DNA of 11,062 nucleotides from Bacteroidales bacterium UBA1237 (GTDB lineage: Bacteria; Bacteroidota; Bacteroidia; Bacteroidales; UBA932): contig DBWN01000152.1 of NCBI GenBank assembly GCA_002308935.1, forward strand, positions 5,130-16,191, in the 5' to 3' direction. This document shows positions 1 to 6,991 of the stretch, piece after piece; positions within the stretch are counted from its first letter, which is position 1, and every line of letters begins with the position of its first letter. The notes below the pieces were generated by a model. That model ran no database searches and was not told the DNA's origin. It was given only the letters and a program-made list of their open reading frames with translations. The translations under genes and the position numbers were made by a program.

Positions 1-876
1 CCTCTCCCCTCTCCTGAAATCTACACCTACAATTTCGTGGTGGACGGAGTGGCAGTCAACGACCCCCAGAACATCCAGGTACAGCGTGACGGACAGCGTT
101 TCCTCAATATGCTGATCGTCCCCGGAAAGAGGACCGAAAACTACGGCGAAGCCAATAAGAGAGGAACCGTCAGGTACATGTGGTATGACAGCAACCTGCT
201 CGGCAGCAACCGCAGAATGGTGGTCTACACTCCTTACGGCTATGAGACCAACCCCAAAGAAAAGTATCCCGTCCTTTATCTCCTCCACGGAGGCGGCGGT
301 GACGAGGAAGCGTGGACATCTATGGGAAGAGCTGCCCAGATCCTTGACAACCTCATCGAGAAAGGCCTCGCAAAGCCTATGATCGTTGTCATGCCCAACG
401 GAAACCCCGGACAGCAGGCTGCAGCTACCCTGAACCTCCCCACAAAGCAGGTCACTCTTCAGGACGCTTATGTCAAGAGCCTCGTAACCGAGATCATCCC
501 CTTCATCGAGAAGAACTTCAGGGCGATTCCCAAGAAGGACTCAAGGGCTATCGCCGGCCTCTCCATGGGTGGCGGACACACCCTCAGCGCAAGCGGACTG
601 TATCCTGACGCTTTCGGATACATCTGCCCCTTAAGCATCGGTTCCCAGCCCACTGACGAACTCAACGCACGTCTCCAGGGCATCAAGAAGGCCGGATACA
701 AACTCTACTGGTTCGGAGTAGGCAATACCGACTTCCTGTATCAGAGCGCCCTCTCACTTGACAAGGCTCTCACAGACAACGGTCTGCAGCACACCTTCTT
801 CGTAACCGACGGAGGACATACATGGGCCAACTGGAGGAACTACCTTGACACCTTCTCAAGGCTCCTGTTCAAATAG
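1..876 (+). CDS. Secreted CE1-type esterase (E-set/CBM48 + esterase D fold), 5' end missing
   Basis: Carboxylic ester hydrolase of the PF00756 esterase family, likely acting on acetyl or feruloyl groups of plant polysaccharide; the substrate is inference. The frame is open from base 1, so the GTG at 37 is an internal Val codon and not the start. Comparison with the next gene, which aligns without gaps at an offset of 1151 nt, implies about 81 codons lost at the left edge, including signal peptide and most of the E-set domain. What remains is the last E-set strands (YTYNFVVDG), then an alpha/beta hydrolase with oxyanion segment LLHGGGGDEEAW, nucleophile Ser in GLSMGGGHT (codon 562-564), probable acid Asp in GNTDFLY (730-732) and His in GGHTW (817-819). 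The triad therefore looks intact. It lies 32 nt upstream of its paralogue and is probably cotranscribed with it. Family is sure; the feruloyl versus acetyl choice is open. Confidence 0.9.
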   Translation, partial: PLPSPEIYTYNFVVDGVAVNDPQNIQVQRDGQRFLNMLIVPGKRTENYGEANKRGTVRYMWYDSNLLGSNRRMVVYTPYGYETNPKEKYPVLYLLHGGGGDEEAWTSMGRAAQILDNLIEKGLAKPMIVVMPNGNPGQQAAATLNLPTKQVTLQDAYVKSLVTEIIPFIEKNFRAIPKKDSRAIAGLSMGGGHTLSASGLYPDAFGYICPLSIGSQPTDELNARLQGIKKAGYKLYWFGVGNTDFLYQSALSLDKALTDNGLQHTFFVTDGGHTWANWRNYLDTFSRLLFK

Positions 877-908
877 TTCACACTCATTCAACACATAATA
901 ACACACAC

Positions 909-2027
909 ATGAAGAAATTAGCACTTATTGCAGGTATCCTCGCAATCGCAGGAAGCCTGAGCGCACAGGAGCTCACCAACTTCTCATTCGGTAGAGGAGC
1001 AGCCCCCGTCATCTCCCCTGAAATCCAGGCCGACAGTGTCACCTTCCGTCTGAAGGCTGACTACGCCACCTATGTGAAGTTCAGCGGTTCCTGGACAGGA
1101 GGTCAGCTGGAAATGAGAAGAGGCGAGAACAATGTCTGGTCAATCAAACTCCCTCTCCCTTCACCTGAAATCTACACCTACAATTTCGTGGTGGATGGAG
1201 TAGCGGTCAACGACCCTCAGAACATCCAGGTACAGCGTGACGGAACCCGTTTCCTCAACATGCTCATAGTTCCCGGTGAGAGAACCGAGAACTACAATGA
1301 GGCAGCTCACAGGGGAACAGTTTCACATCCTTGGTATGACAGCAAGATCCTCGGCATCAACCGCCGTCTGACCGTCTACACACCTTACGGATATGAGGCT
1401 AACCCCAAGCAGAAGTACCCTGTACTCTACCTCCTCCACGGAGCAGGCGGTGACGAGGAGGCATGGTCTTCCATGGGTAGGGCCGCTCAGATCCTCGACA
1501 ACCTCATCGAGAAGGGTCTGGCTAAGCCCATGATCGTGGTCATGCCCAACGGTAACCCCGGACAGCAGGCTGCAGGAACCCTCAACATCCCCACCAAGCA
1601 GGTTACTGAGCAGGACGCATACGTCAAGAGCCTCGTGACCGAGATCGTTCCCTTCATCGAGAAGAACTTCAGGGCAATCCCCAAGAAGGAATCAAGGGCT
1701 ATCGCAGGTCTTTCAATGGGAGGCGGCCACACCACAAGGGCAACCATCCTCTATCCTGACGTGTTCGATTACATCTGCCCTTTGAGCAGCGGTATCCGTG
1801 AAAGCGCTGAACTCGACAGCCAGCTCCAGGGAATCAAGAAGGCCGGATACAAGCTCTACTGGGTAGGTTGCGGCACTTCAGATTTCGCATGGGCAAATAC
1901 CGAGGTTCTCGACAAGGCTCTCACCCGTAACGGAATGACCCACACTCTCTATCCCAGCGAGGGAGGTCATACCTGGTACAACTGGAGGCTCTATCTGAAC
2001 ACATTCGCAAGACTGCTCTTCAAATAG
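909..2027 (+). CDS. Secreted CE1-type esterase (signal peptide + E-set/CBM48 + esterase D fold)
   Basis: Complete 372-residue paralogue of the preceding gene. Residues 1-19 form a Sec signal peptide (Lys-Lys, Leu/Ile/Ala core, cleavage likely after SLSA before Gln). Residues about 28-118 form an immunoglobulin-like E-set/CBM48 domain of the sort placed before esterases in Bacteroidota. Residues about 130-372 are the esterase, with oxyanion segment LLHGAGGDEEAW, nucleophile Ser269 in GLSMGGGHT, probable acid Asp325 and His354 in GGHTW. The loop at the acid reads GTSDFAWANT here, while both other esterases of this type in the window have TDFLYQS, so its substrate cleft may differ. The ATG at 909 follows an AC-rich spacer with no Shine-Dalgarno, which is normal for Bacteroidota. 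Expected product is periplasmic or exported. Acetyl-xylan or feruloyl esterase are the leading guesses; the family is firm, the substrate is not. Confidence 0.92.
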   Translation: MKKLALIAGILAIAGSLSAQELTNFSFGRGAAPVISPEIQADSVTFRLKADYATYVKFSGSWTGGQLEMRRGENNVWSIKLPLPSPEIYTYNFVVDGVAVNDPQNIQVQRDGTRFLNMLIVPGERTENYNEAAHRGTVSHPWYDSKILGINRRLTVYTPYGYEANPKQKYPVLYLLHGAGGDEEAWSSMGRAAQILDNLIEKGLAKPMIVVMPNGNPGQQAAGTLNIPTKQVTEQDAYVKSLVTEIVPFIEKNFRAIPKKESRAIAGLSMGGGHTTRATILYPDVFDYICPLSSGIRESAELDSQLQGIKKAGYKLYWVGCGTSDFAWANTEVLDKALTRNGMTHTLYPSEGGHTWYNWRLYLNTFARLLFK

Positions 2028-2051
2028 AGATTCTGGACATCAATTGATCGG

Positions 2052-2081
2052 AAAGAGGCCATAGCGATGTGGCCTCTTTTT
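2052..2081 (+). terminator. Rho-independent terminator of the tandem esterases
   Basis: Perfect 9-bp stem AAAGAGGCC / GGCCTCTTT around a 10-nt loop, running directly into a T run ending at 2081. It starts 24 nt after the esterase stop codon, as expected for the end of that transcript. Confidence 0.85.
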
Positions 2082-2125
2082 GGTATCCGGAAGAGCCGAT
2101 CAGCGACCAGGTCCGGGAGAGATCA

Positions 2126-2161
2126 ATAAAAACGGAGGGTGAAACAGTCTTCATCCTCCGT
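2126..2161 (-). terminator. Rho-independent terminator of the YitT-family gene
   Basis: A 12-bp stem with one G-T wobble (plus-strand ACGGAGGGTGAA at 2132-2143 against TTCATCCTCCGT at 2150-2161) around a 6-nt loop. On the minus strand it is followed by a T run (plus AAAAA at 2127-2131). It lies about 30 nt past the stop of the minus-strand gene ending at 2191 and faces the esterase terminator, giving two separate terminators between convergent genes. Confidence 0.8.
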
Positions 2162-2190
2162 CGCTTTTAGAGAGACTTCCTTCAGTGTTT

Positions 2191-3132
2191 CTAGGAAATC
2201 TTCTTGTGCTTGGCAGCCTTCTTGTCGTTCCAAAGTCCGTAGACCTCGCTGACGTTGCCCGCGGTCGTGAAAGAGTGGATGTTGTTCTCCTTCATGAACG
2301 ACATGAGTGCGGCGAACTCATCCTGCGTGAGAAGGGTCTGAATATCGACATAACCGTTTCCGCTGTATCCGCCAGTGACCTCGTAAAGGCTGCAGCCTCT
2401 GCTCAGGGTATTTATTATGTAGTTACGGATTTTCTCGTATTCTTCAGATATGATGCACACCCTCTTCCTTCGGTTGAACGATGCCGTGAAATGGTCAATT
2501 GCCAGACCGTTGATCCAAGTTCCCACAAGGCCTACCACAACGAGGCGGAAAGGGTTGATCGCGAAAGCTGTAGTACAGATGATCGCTCCTGCGACCGTGA
2601 CTGATTTGCCGATATCGAAGTGGAAATACTTGTTCACGATCTTCGCGAGGATATCAAGACCTCCTGTCGATGCGTTGATATGGAAGAGGATCGTCTGAGA
2701 GAAGCTCACGATAAGGACAAAGCAAAGAAGGTCGAACCAGAGGTCTCCCATCACGGAAGTCTGTCCGGGCTCCAGAAGTTTCTCATAAGGCATAACTTTC
2801 TCCCAGAACTCCAGCATGGGGCCGAGGATGAGTGCGGTGTAGACGGTCTTGGCGCCGAACTCGTGTCCGATGAGGAACCATGCCATGAGAAGCAGTATGG
2901 CGTTGATGACGGTCACCATCAGAGAAACCTTGATGTTTATCCCGAAAATCGCAAAGACATTGGACAGGACGATCGAAAGTCCCGTTATGGAACCGAGGAC
3001 CAGTTTGCTGGGGAGCATGAAGTAATAAACCGCAGCGGAAGCGATCAGCATTCCGACGGTCATGATAATGAGATCCTTCCAGAATTTCCAGGTGAGAAGG
3101 CTGCTCAGAGCCTCCTTTATCATATCTTTCAT
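2191..3132 (-). CDS. YitT family membrane protein (DUF161 + DUF2179)
   Basis: A 313-residue inner-membrane protein of the YitT family, whose transport or sensing role is not established. Hydrophobic segments lie at about 20-40, 43-63, 68-89, 95-108, 131-151 and 176-212. The family-typical STGGLDILAKI segment sits at 155-165. From about 225 to 299 follows a soluble C-terminal DUF2179 domain with the glycine-rich VTGGYSGNGY stretch. The length and two-domain order match ordinary family members. The ATG at 3132 is chosen because it lies 22 nt after a good TAACTTTG promoter box; a second ATG three codons later is possible. The gene has its own promoter and terminator, so it is probably a single-gene unit unrelated to its glycan-degradation neighbours. 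Nothing points to a specific substrate. Confidence 0.9.
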   Translation of the reverse strand: MKDMIKEALSSLLTWKFWKDLIIMTVGMLIASAAVYYFMLPSKLVLGSITGLSIVLSNVFAIFGINIKVSLMVTVINAILLLMAWFLIGHEFGAKTVYTALILGPMLEFWEKVMPYEKLLEPGQTSVMGDLWFDLLCFVLIVSFSQTILFHINASTGGLDILAKIVNKYFHFDIGKSVTVAGAIICTTAFAINPFRLVVVGLVGTWINGLAIDHFTASFNRRKRVCIISEEYEKIRNYIINTLSRGCSLYEVTGGYSGNGYVDIQTLLTQDEFAALMSFMKENNIHSFTTAGNVSEVYGLWNDKKAAKHKKIS

Positions 3133-3154
3133 CGATGAATTACTATAACGGCTT

Positions 3155-3182
3155 CAAAGTTACGAATTTTCAGTAAAATCAA
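3155..3182 (-). promoter_or_regulatory. Bacteroidota-type promoter of the YitT-family gene, with overlapping inverted repeat
   Basis: On the minus strand, TAACTTTG (plus 3155-3162) matches the Bacteroidota -7 consensus TAnnTTTG. A TTG (plus 3180-3182) lies 17 nt upstream as a -33 candidate. The -7 box ends 22 nt before the ATG, giving a short leader. A perfect 7-bp inverted repeat TTTCAGT / ACTGAAA with a 7-nt spacer (plus 3168-3188) covers the -33 element and the spacer, so it could be an operator; that part is inference. Confidence 0.6.
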
Positions 3183-3304
3183 CTGAAATAATTAAAATTT
3201 TCTATAAAAATTCGGAAAATCCGTTAATTCCGATAGGCAAAAGCCTTCTAAAGCAGGTAATGATAAGGGCAAGCCCAAGTACCGCCTGCCCCTTCATTCC
3301 GCAC

Positions 3305-4576
3305 CTACTTGCCGAAAGCTCCCGCTATCCTTGAAAGTGCGTCATCAAGTACGCTCCTCGGACAACCGACATTCAGCCGCACGAATCCTTCTCCTCCAGT
3401 CCCGTAAGAACTGCCGTCACTGGGGATTATCTTGGCCTTCTCTTTGAAGAAGGACATCAGCTGATCCTGGGGCATCCCGAGAGAGCGGCAGTCAAGCCAG
3501 ACAAGGAACGTCGCATCGGGCCTGAGGGGCTTTATCCCGAAGTCATTCTCAGTGAAGAATGACACCACCCTTTCAATGTTCCCTTCGATGTATTCCTTCA
3601 ATGAGGAAAGCCAAGTGTTGTCTTCCCTGTAAGCGGCGATCATGGCCGCAATCGTGAAGACGGAAGGCTCATCCAGTTTGGCGTTCCTTATCGTGGAAAT
3701 GTACCTTTCCCTTTTATCTTTGTCCGGGATGATGCAGAACCCCGTGCAGGAAATACCGGCGAGGTTGAAAGCCTTTGTCGGTCCTGCGATGATCATACCC
3801 ACACGTGATGCCGTCTCACTGACGCTGCAGAAAGGAGTGTGCTTCTTTCCGTAGAGGACCACATCCCCGTAGATCTCATCCGAAACCACAATGACCCCGT
3901 GACGTACACAGATATCGGCTACCCGGCGCATAGACTCCCTGTCCCATGCGATCCCGCAGGGATTGTGGGGATTGCAGAGCACCATCATCTTGGCCTTGGG
4001 ATCGTCCGCCAAATTCTCCAGTCCCTCGAAATCCATCCTGTAACGGCCGCCTTCGAAAATCAGGGGATTGTCCACTGCCACTCTTCCAAGACGTTCGATG
4101 TACAGTTTGAAATGGTCGTACACTGGGGGCTGGATGATGACCTTGTCCCCGGGGGAAGTGAAAGTCAGATAGGCCTGGTTTATACCGGTGATGACTCCTG
4201 GAGCATATCCTACCCACTCCTTGTCGACATCGTATCCGTGATAGTTCTTTTCCCATGAAGCAATCGCCTCAATGAACTCAGCGGGAGTGGAAGTGTAACC
4301 CATCACATCCCGGTCGAGCCGGGAACGGAGGGCGGCGCTCACATAAGGGTCCGTCCTGAAATCCATGTCGGCTATCCACATGGGGATTTCCCCGTTGGTA
4401 GCTCTCCCCCACTTGATGCTCCATGTCCCTCCCCTGTCAATGACTTCGTCAAAGGGGGAACCTGAAGAAAGGGGCTTCTCCCCGCAGGACGAGAGCAGTC
4501 CTCCCATCGTTCCCGCAGGAAGCAGAGCCGTCGCTCCGGCGGCGGCCATGCCTTTCAGAAAAGATCTTCTCTTCAT
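3305..4576 (-). CDS. PatB/MalY-type PLP-dependent C-S lyase/aminotransferase with Tat lipoprotein signal
   Basis: Fold-type I PLP enzyme of the MalY/PatB group, whose studied members cleave cystathionine-like C-S bonds. Family marks are WIADMDF (67-73), NPHNPCG, SDEIYGD (232-238) with the PLP-contacting Asp233 and Tyr236, the Schiff-base Lys268 in GPTKAFNLAG, and a C-terminal VRLNVGCP segment with the carboxylate-binding Arg. The ATG at 4576 is chosen over an upstream in-frame TTG at 4606 because it begins directly with a twin-arginine motif, KRRSFLK, followed by a weakly hydrophobic Ala/Gly region and a lipobox LLSSC with Cys31. The enzyme is therefore predicted to be folded with its cofactor in the cytoplasm, exported by Tat and lipid-anchored. 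Relatives of about 390 residues are normally cytoplasmic; the extra length here is the signal. It follows the flavin-reductase-like gene by 33 nt, at the end of the operon. The exact reaction is unknown. Confidence 0.88.
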   Translation of the reverse strand: MKRRSFLKGMAAAGATALLPAGTMGGLLSSCGEKPLSSGSPFDEVIDRGGTWSIKWGRATNGEIPMWIADMDFRTDPYVSAALRSRLDRDVMGYTSTPAEFIEAIASWEKNYHGYDVDKEWVGYAPGVITGINQAYLTFTSPGDKVIIQPPVYDHFKLYIERLGRVAVDNPLIFEGGRYRMDFEGLENLADDPKAKMMVLCNPHNPCGIAWDRESMRRVADICVRHGVIVVSDEIYGDVVLYGKKHTPFCSVSETASRVGMIIAGPTKAFNLAGISCTGFCIIPDKDKRERYISTIRNAKLDEPSVFTIAAMIAAYREDNTWLSSLKEYIEGNIERVVSFFTENDFGIKPLRPDATFLVWLDCRSLGMPQDQLMSFFKEKAKIIPSDGSSYGTGGEGFVRLNVGCPRSVLDDALSRIAGAFGK

Positions 4577-4609
4577 ACGTATATCAATAGCTGCCGAATG
4601 GCTCAACGG

Positions 4610-5179
4610 CTATTTGAGGGCGTTTCCGTCGCTGAATGCCTTTCCTACGATATCTCCGACCACCCTGTAATAATGAAGGGTCGAATCATACATGATAGGA
4701 GCCACCTTGCCGAGGTCGATCTGTCCGTTCTCGTCTAGCACGGACTCGGCAGCGCTGAGGTTCACGATCTCGCCGGTGACTGCTCCGCCGTTCCCGTCGT
4801 CCTCAAAGGAGAGAAGTTTGCATTCGATCGTAAGAGGATATTCGACAATGACAGGAGCGTCCACGAATTCACTCTTGACTACATGCATTCCGGCCTTTTC
4901 GATCTTGTCGGGCACATTGTTTCCGGAAACCAGTCCGAAATAGTCCGACTCAACGACGTGTTTGGCGTCAGCGAAAGCCACTGTGAAGGCCTTCTTCAGG
5001 ACAATATTGTCAGTGGTCTTGTGCTTTGACAATACGATTCTGATGTGCTTGGGGCCGATCTGTCCTCCCCATGCGGCGTTCATAGCGTCAGGGTTTCCGT
5101 TCTCGTCATAGGTGCCGATGATCAGCACGGGAAGCGGGGTGATGACACCCTTCGCTCCGAAATTCTTTCTCTTTTCCAT
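4610..5179 (-). CDS. Flavin reductase-like protein (FMN-binding split barrel)
   Basis: A 189-residue cytoplasmic protein of the flavin reductase-like/flavoredoxin group. The start of the fold is clear: TPLPVLIIGTYDENGNP (14-30), then DAMNAAWGGQIGPKHI, the typical strand-turn-strand around the FMN site, and SDYFGLVSGNNVPDKIEKAG (78-97), which is characteristic of this group. Length matches the family. The ATG at 5179 is preferred to an in-frame TTG two codons upstream. It lies between the LOG-like gene (52-nt gap) and the Tat-signal PLP enzyme (33-nt gap), so it is most likely cotranscribed with both. Members bind FMN and may reduce free flavin, carry electrons or have unknown partners; no partner oxygenase or redox protein is encoded in this window. 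Family confident, role open. Confidence 0.88.
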   Translation of the reverse strand: MEKRKNFGAKGVITPLPVLIIGTYDENGNPDAMNAAWGGQIGPKHIRIVLSKHKTTDNIVLKKAFTVAFADAKHVVESDYFGLVSGNNVPDKIEKAGMHVVKSEFVDAPVIVEYPLTIECKLLSFEDDGNGGAVTGEIVNLSAAESVLDENGQIDLGKVAPIMYDSTLHYYRVVGDIVGKAFSDGNALK

Positions 5180-5231
5180 TTTCAAATCAATGTCTATTTG
5201 TTATTAGATTATTGCAATACAGTATTTTATA

Positions 5232-6203
5232 TTACGGTTCAGCCACACTTCCCCCTTGGGAGAAGTCCTTCAGTATCTCGAGGATATCTCTCGGATCGTC
5301 AGTCAGGGTGAGAGGAAGGTTCACGTACTTCCCTCTTGCGACAAGGTCCATAAGGAGAGGATAGATAGGCATCTCCCTTGTCCAGTATTCCTTGCCCATG
5401 AAGATCATCGGGCTGGCGAACCCGAAAGAAAGGTAATGGTTCTGGACGGCGTCCTGGAATATCTCCTGGACAGTTCCGGCACTTCCGGGAGTGTATACTA
5501 TGCCTCCGAACGCCAGAGTGAGAATACTGTCCTCACGTATGCTGTTTTCGAAGAACTTGGCTATATGGGTCGCGAAAGGGGTCGAAGGTTCATGCCCGTA
5601 GAGCCAGGTCGGTATCCCGAGACTAGCATAATCCCCCACGTGAGGATACTTCTCCCTCACTTTGAAAGCCACTTTGAGCCATTTTTCGTCTTTGTATGAA
5701 GGTGCTTCAGAGAGAATCTCCAATGCTCCTTCCACATCGGAAAGAGGCCTTCCTGCCATCCAGGCTCCAAGGTGGGTCGCTTCCATGGCCCCTGGGCCGC
5801 CTCCGCTGAGCATCACGAAGCCAGCTTCAGTGAGGCGTTTGCAAAGAAGCACCACCTTCTTGAACATCGGGTCCGTCCTCGACATCGAATGGCCTCCCAT
5901 GATACCGACGCATTTGCGATGGTCGTGTTCCTTGAAGAAGTCGTTCAATGCCATGTTGATCCCATGGTCATGAAGCGCCCTGGAGAGGGATTCATGGGCA
6001 TCGGTCCCGTGCTTTCCGGTCTTCACGTAATGGTTGTAAGTCAACGTATCATAGCAGGTCGAGAATGAAGAGTCATCGTCCGGAGAATAACCTTTGTAGA
6101 GTTCTTCGGCGGAGTACAACTTTCCGGGAGTCACGTCATAAGGTACAGAGTCCATATAGGAAGCGACATCAACCAGCGCCCCGAAATTATCAATGCTTAT
6201 CAT
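5232..6203 (-). CDS. Large LOG/SLOG-family Rossmann nucleotide-binding protein
   Basis: A 323-residue protein of the LOG (lysine-decarboxylase-like) Rossmann superfamily. Known members are mostly nucleoside-monophosphate phosphoribohydrolases. Core motifs are CVGIMGGHSMSR (98-109), GFVMLSGGGPGAMEA (128-142) as the phosphate-binding loop, and PGSAGTVQEIF (239-249) as the variant of the usual PGGxGTxxE catalytic/binding motif, retaining the Glu but with Ser for the second Gly. About 95 residues precede the Rossmann core, and about 95 separate the two motifs, where small LOG proteins (about 180-200 residues) have far fewer, so this belongs to a larger subgroup. It has no signal peptide and should be cytoplasmic. 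The ATG at 6203 lies 20 nt after the stop of the alpha/beta hydrolase gene. Nucleotide binding is well supported; the substrate and whether it hydrolyses anything are not. Confidence 0.85.
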   Translation of the reverse strand: MISIDNFGALVDVASYMDSVPYDVTPGKLYSAEELYKGYSPDDDSSFSTCYDTLTYNHYVKTGKHGTDAHESLSRALHDHGINMALNDFFKEHDHRKCVGIMGGHSMSRTDPMFKKVVLLCKRLTEAGFVMLSGGGPGAMEATHLGAWMAGRPLSDVEGALEILSEAPSYKDEKWLKVAFKVREKYPHVGDYASLGIPTWLYGHEPSTPFATHIAKFFENSIREDSILTLAFGGIVYTPGSAGTVQEIFQDAVQNHYLSFGFASPMIFMGKEYWTREMPIYPLLMDLVARGKYVNLPLTLTDDPRDILEILKDFSQGGSVAEP

Positions 6204-6223
6204 ATTCTTGCGACAGTTATACG

Positions 6224-6982
6224 TTATATTTTATCTTTCAGCCACTCCGCCCCCATAATGGAGGCTTCCTCCAGACAGGAAAGGAAATCGTGCCTTCCGC
6301 CTTCAATGAGCCTGAACTCGCTTCCTTGAATGACATCATGGAACTTTTCCCCCACTTCCGGACGCACTATGAAGTCCTTTGTACCGTGAATTATGCAGCA
6401 AGGGCCCTTGTACATGGCGGCAGTCTCGTGGATCGGAAGTTCCCTTGCCGTGGTTATGTAATCCCTTCCCAGCAGGAAATCCCCCAGCAGAGGCATTTTC
6501 TCGGGGATGTTGTCGGGATCGAATCCGCCTCCGACCACGTACCCTCTCCAGGCATCCTCCTTTATCTTCCCTGCTGGCGCATACAGAAGAAGTGCCTTCA
6601 CGGAAGGGAATCCCACCTGCCCTGCCGTCATCGCGGCGACCACTCCTCCCAAGGAATGGCCGCAAAGGGCGACCGCACTTACCCATTCAAGGGAGCGGGT
6701 GTACTCAATAACGGCCTTAAGGTCATCTATTTCAGTGAGTACAGTCATCCCGTATGTCGGCCCTTCACTCTCCCCATGCCCGTCGAAATCGAACCTCAAG
6801 GAAGCAATGCCCGTTTCGAGGAGCTTTTCTGACAGGGTCACTCCTATAGCTGCGTCCTTGGTGTCCATTATCCCGTGGCAGAACACCACGAGAGGGTCAC
6901 CTTTCTCCATTGAGGCGGAAGGTCTTTCCAGTACCGCGGAAAGTTTGCCGCAGGGGCCGTCTATTGTGAAGCTCTCAGTCAT
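6224..6982 (-). CDS. Cytoplasmic alpha/beta hydrolase (serine esterase)
   Basis: A 252-residue single-domain alpha/beta hydrolase without a signal peptide. The oxyanion segment is FCHGIMD (34-40), the nucleophile Ser110 is in CGHSLGG, the acid is Asp203 in HGTKDFIV, and the base is His231 in GGRHDF. The lid region about 140-190 carries Ala/Gly-rich and Asp-rich stretches. Length and motif spacing resemble bacterial cinnamoyl/feruloyl esterases of the Est1E and LJ0536 type, which would fit a cell that imports feruloylated oligosaccharides, but the same scaffold serves many acyl esters. It starts 9 nt after the GH3 stop codon and is followed at 20 nt by the LOG-like gene, so translation within one operon is very likely. 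Catalytic competence is well supported; the ferulate link is inference from context. Confidence 0.9.
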   Translation of the reverse strand: MTESFTIDGPCGKLSAVLERPSASMEKGDPLVVFCHGIMDTKDAAIGVTLSEKLLETGIASLRFDFDGHGESEGPTYGMTVLTEIDDLKAVIEYTRSLEWVSAVALCGHSLGGVVAAMTAGQVGFPSVKALLLYAPAGKIKEDAWRGYVVGGGFDPDNIPEKMPLLGDFLLGRDYITTARELPIHETAAMYKGPCCIIHGTKDFIVRPEVGEKFHDVIQGSEFRLIEGGRHDFLSCLEEASIMGAEWLKDKI

Positions 6983-6991
6983 CCGGGAAGA

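Larger units (their letters stand above)
1..2027 (+). repeat. Tandem gene duplication, repeat unit 1151 nt
   Basis: Bases 1-876 align with 1152-2027 with no insertion or deletion, and the two stop codons fall exactly 1151 nt apart. The unit is one esterase gene (1119 nt) plus the 32-nt spacer. By hand count the shared 279 residues differ at about 60 places (about 78% identity). Roughly 22 differences lie in the first 182 residues and 38 in the last 97. The segment around the TAC-ACC-TAC codons near 22-50 and 1173-1201 is almost identical at DNA level. Confidence 0.9.

Noticed and set aside
3235..3300. Short hairpins downstream of the PLP enzyme as an operon terminator
   Set aside because: The stems are 4 bp or contain a bulge, and none is followed by a T run on the minus strand; the terminator of this operon is not identified.
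4577..4606. Ten-codon N-terminal extension of the PLP enzyme from a TTG
   Set aside because: The ATG at 4576 places the twin-arginine motif at the N-terminus as expected, and the extension would run to within 4 nt of the upstream stop.
5183..5190. TTGATTTG on the minus strand as a promoter for the flavin-reductase-like gene
   Set aside because: It breaks the TA of the -7 consensus and lies only 3 nt before the start codon, so the transcript would begin inside the gene.
6065..6832. 255-codon plus-strand frame spanning the hydrolase and LOG-like genes
   Set aside because: It runs antisense across two real genes and their junction, and its translation is Arg/Pro/His-rich without family motifs.
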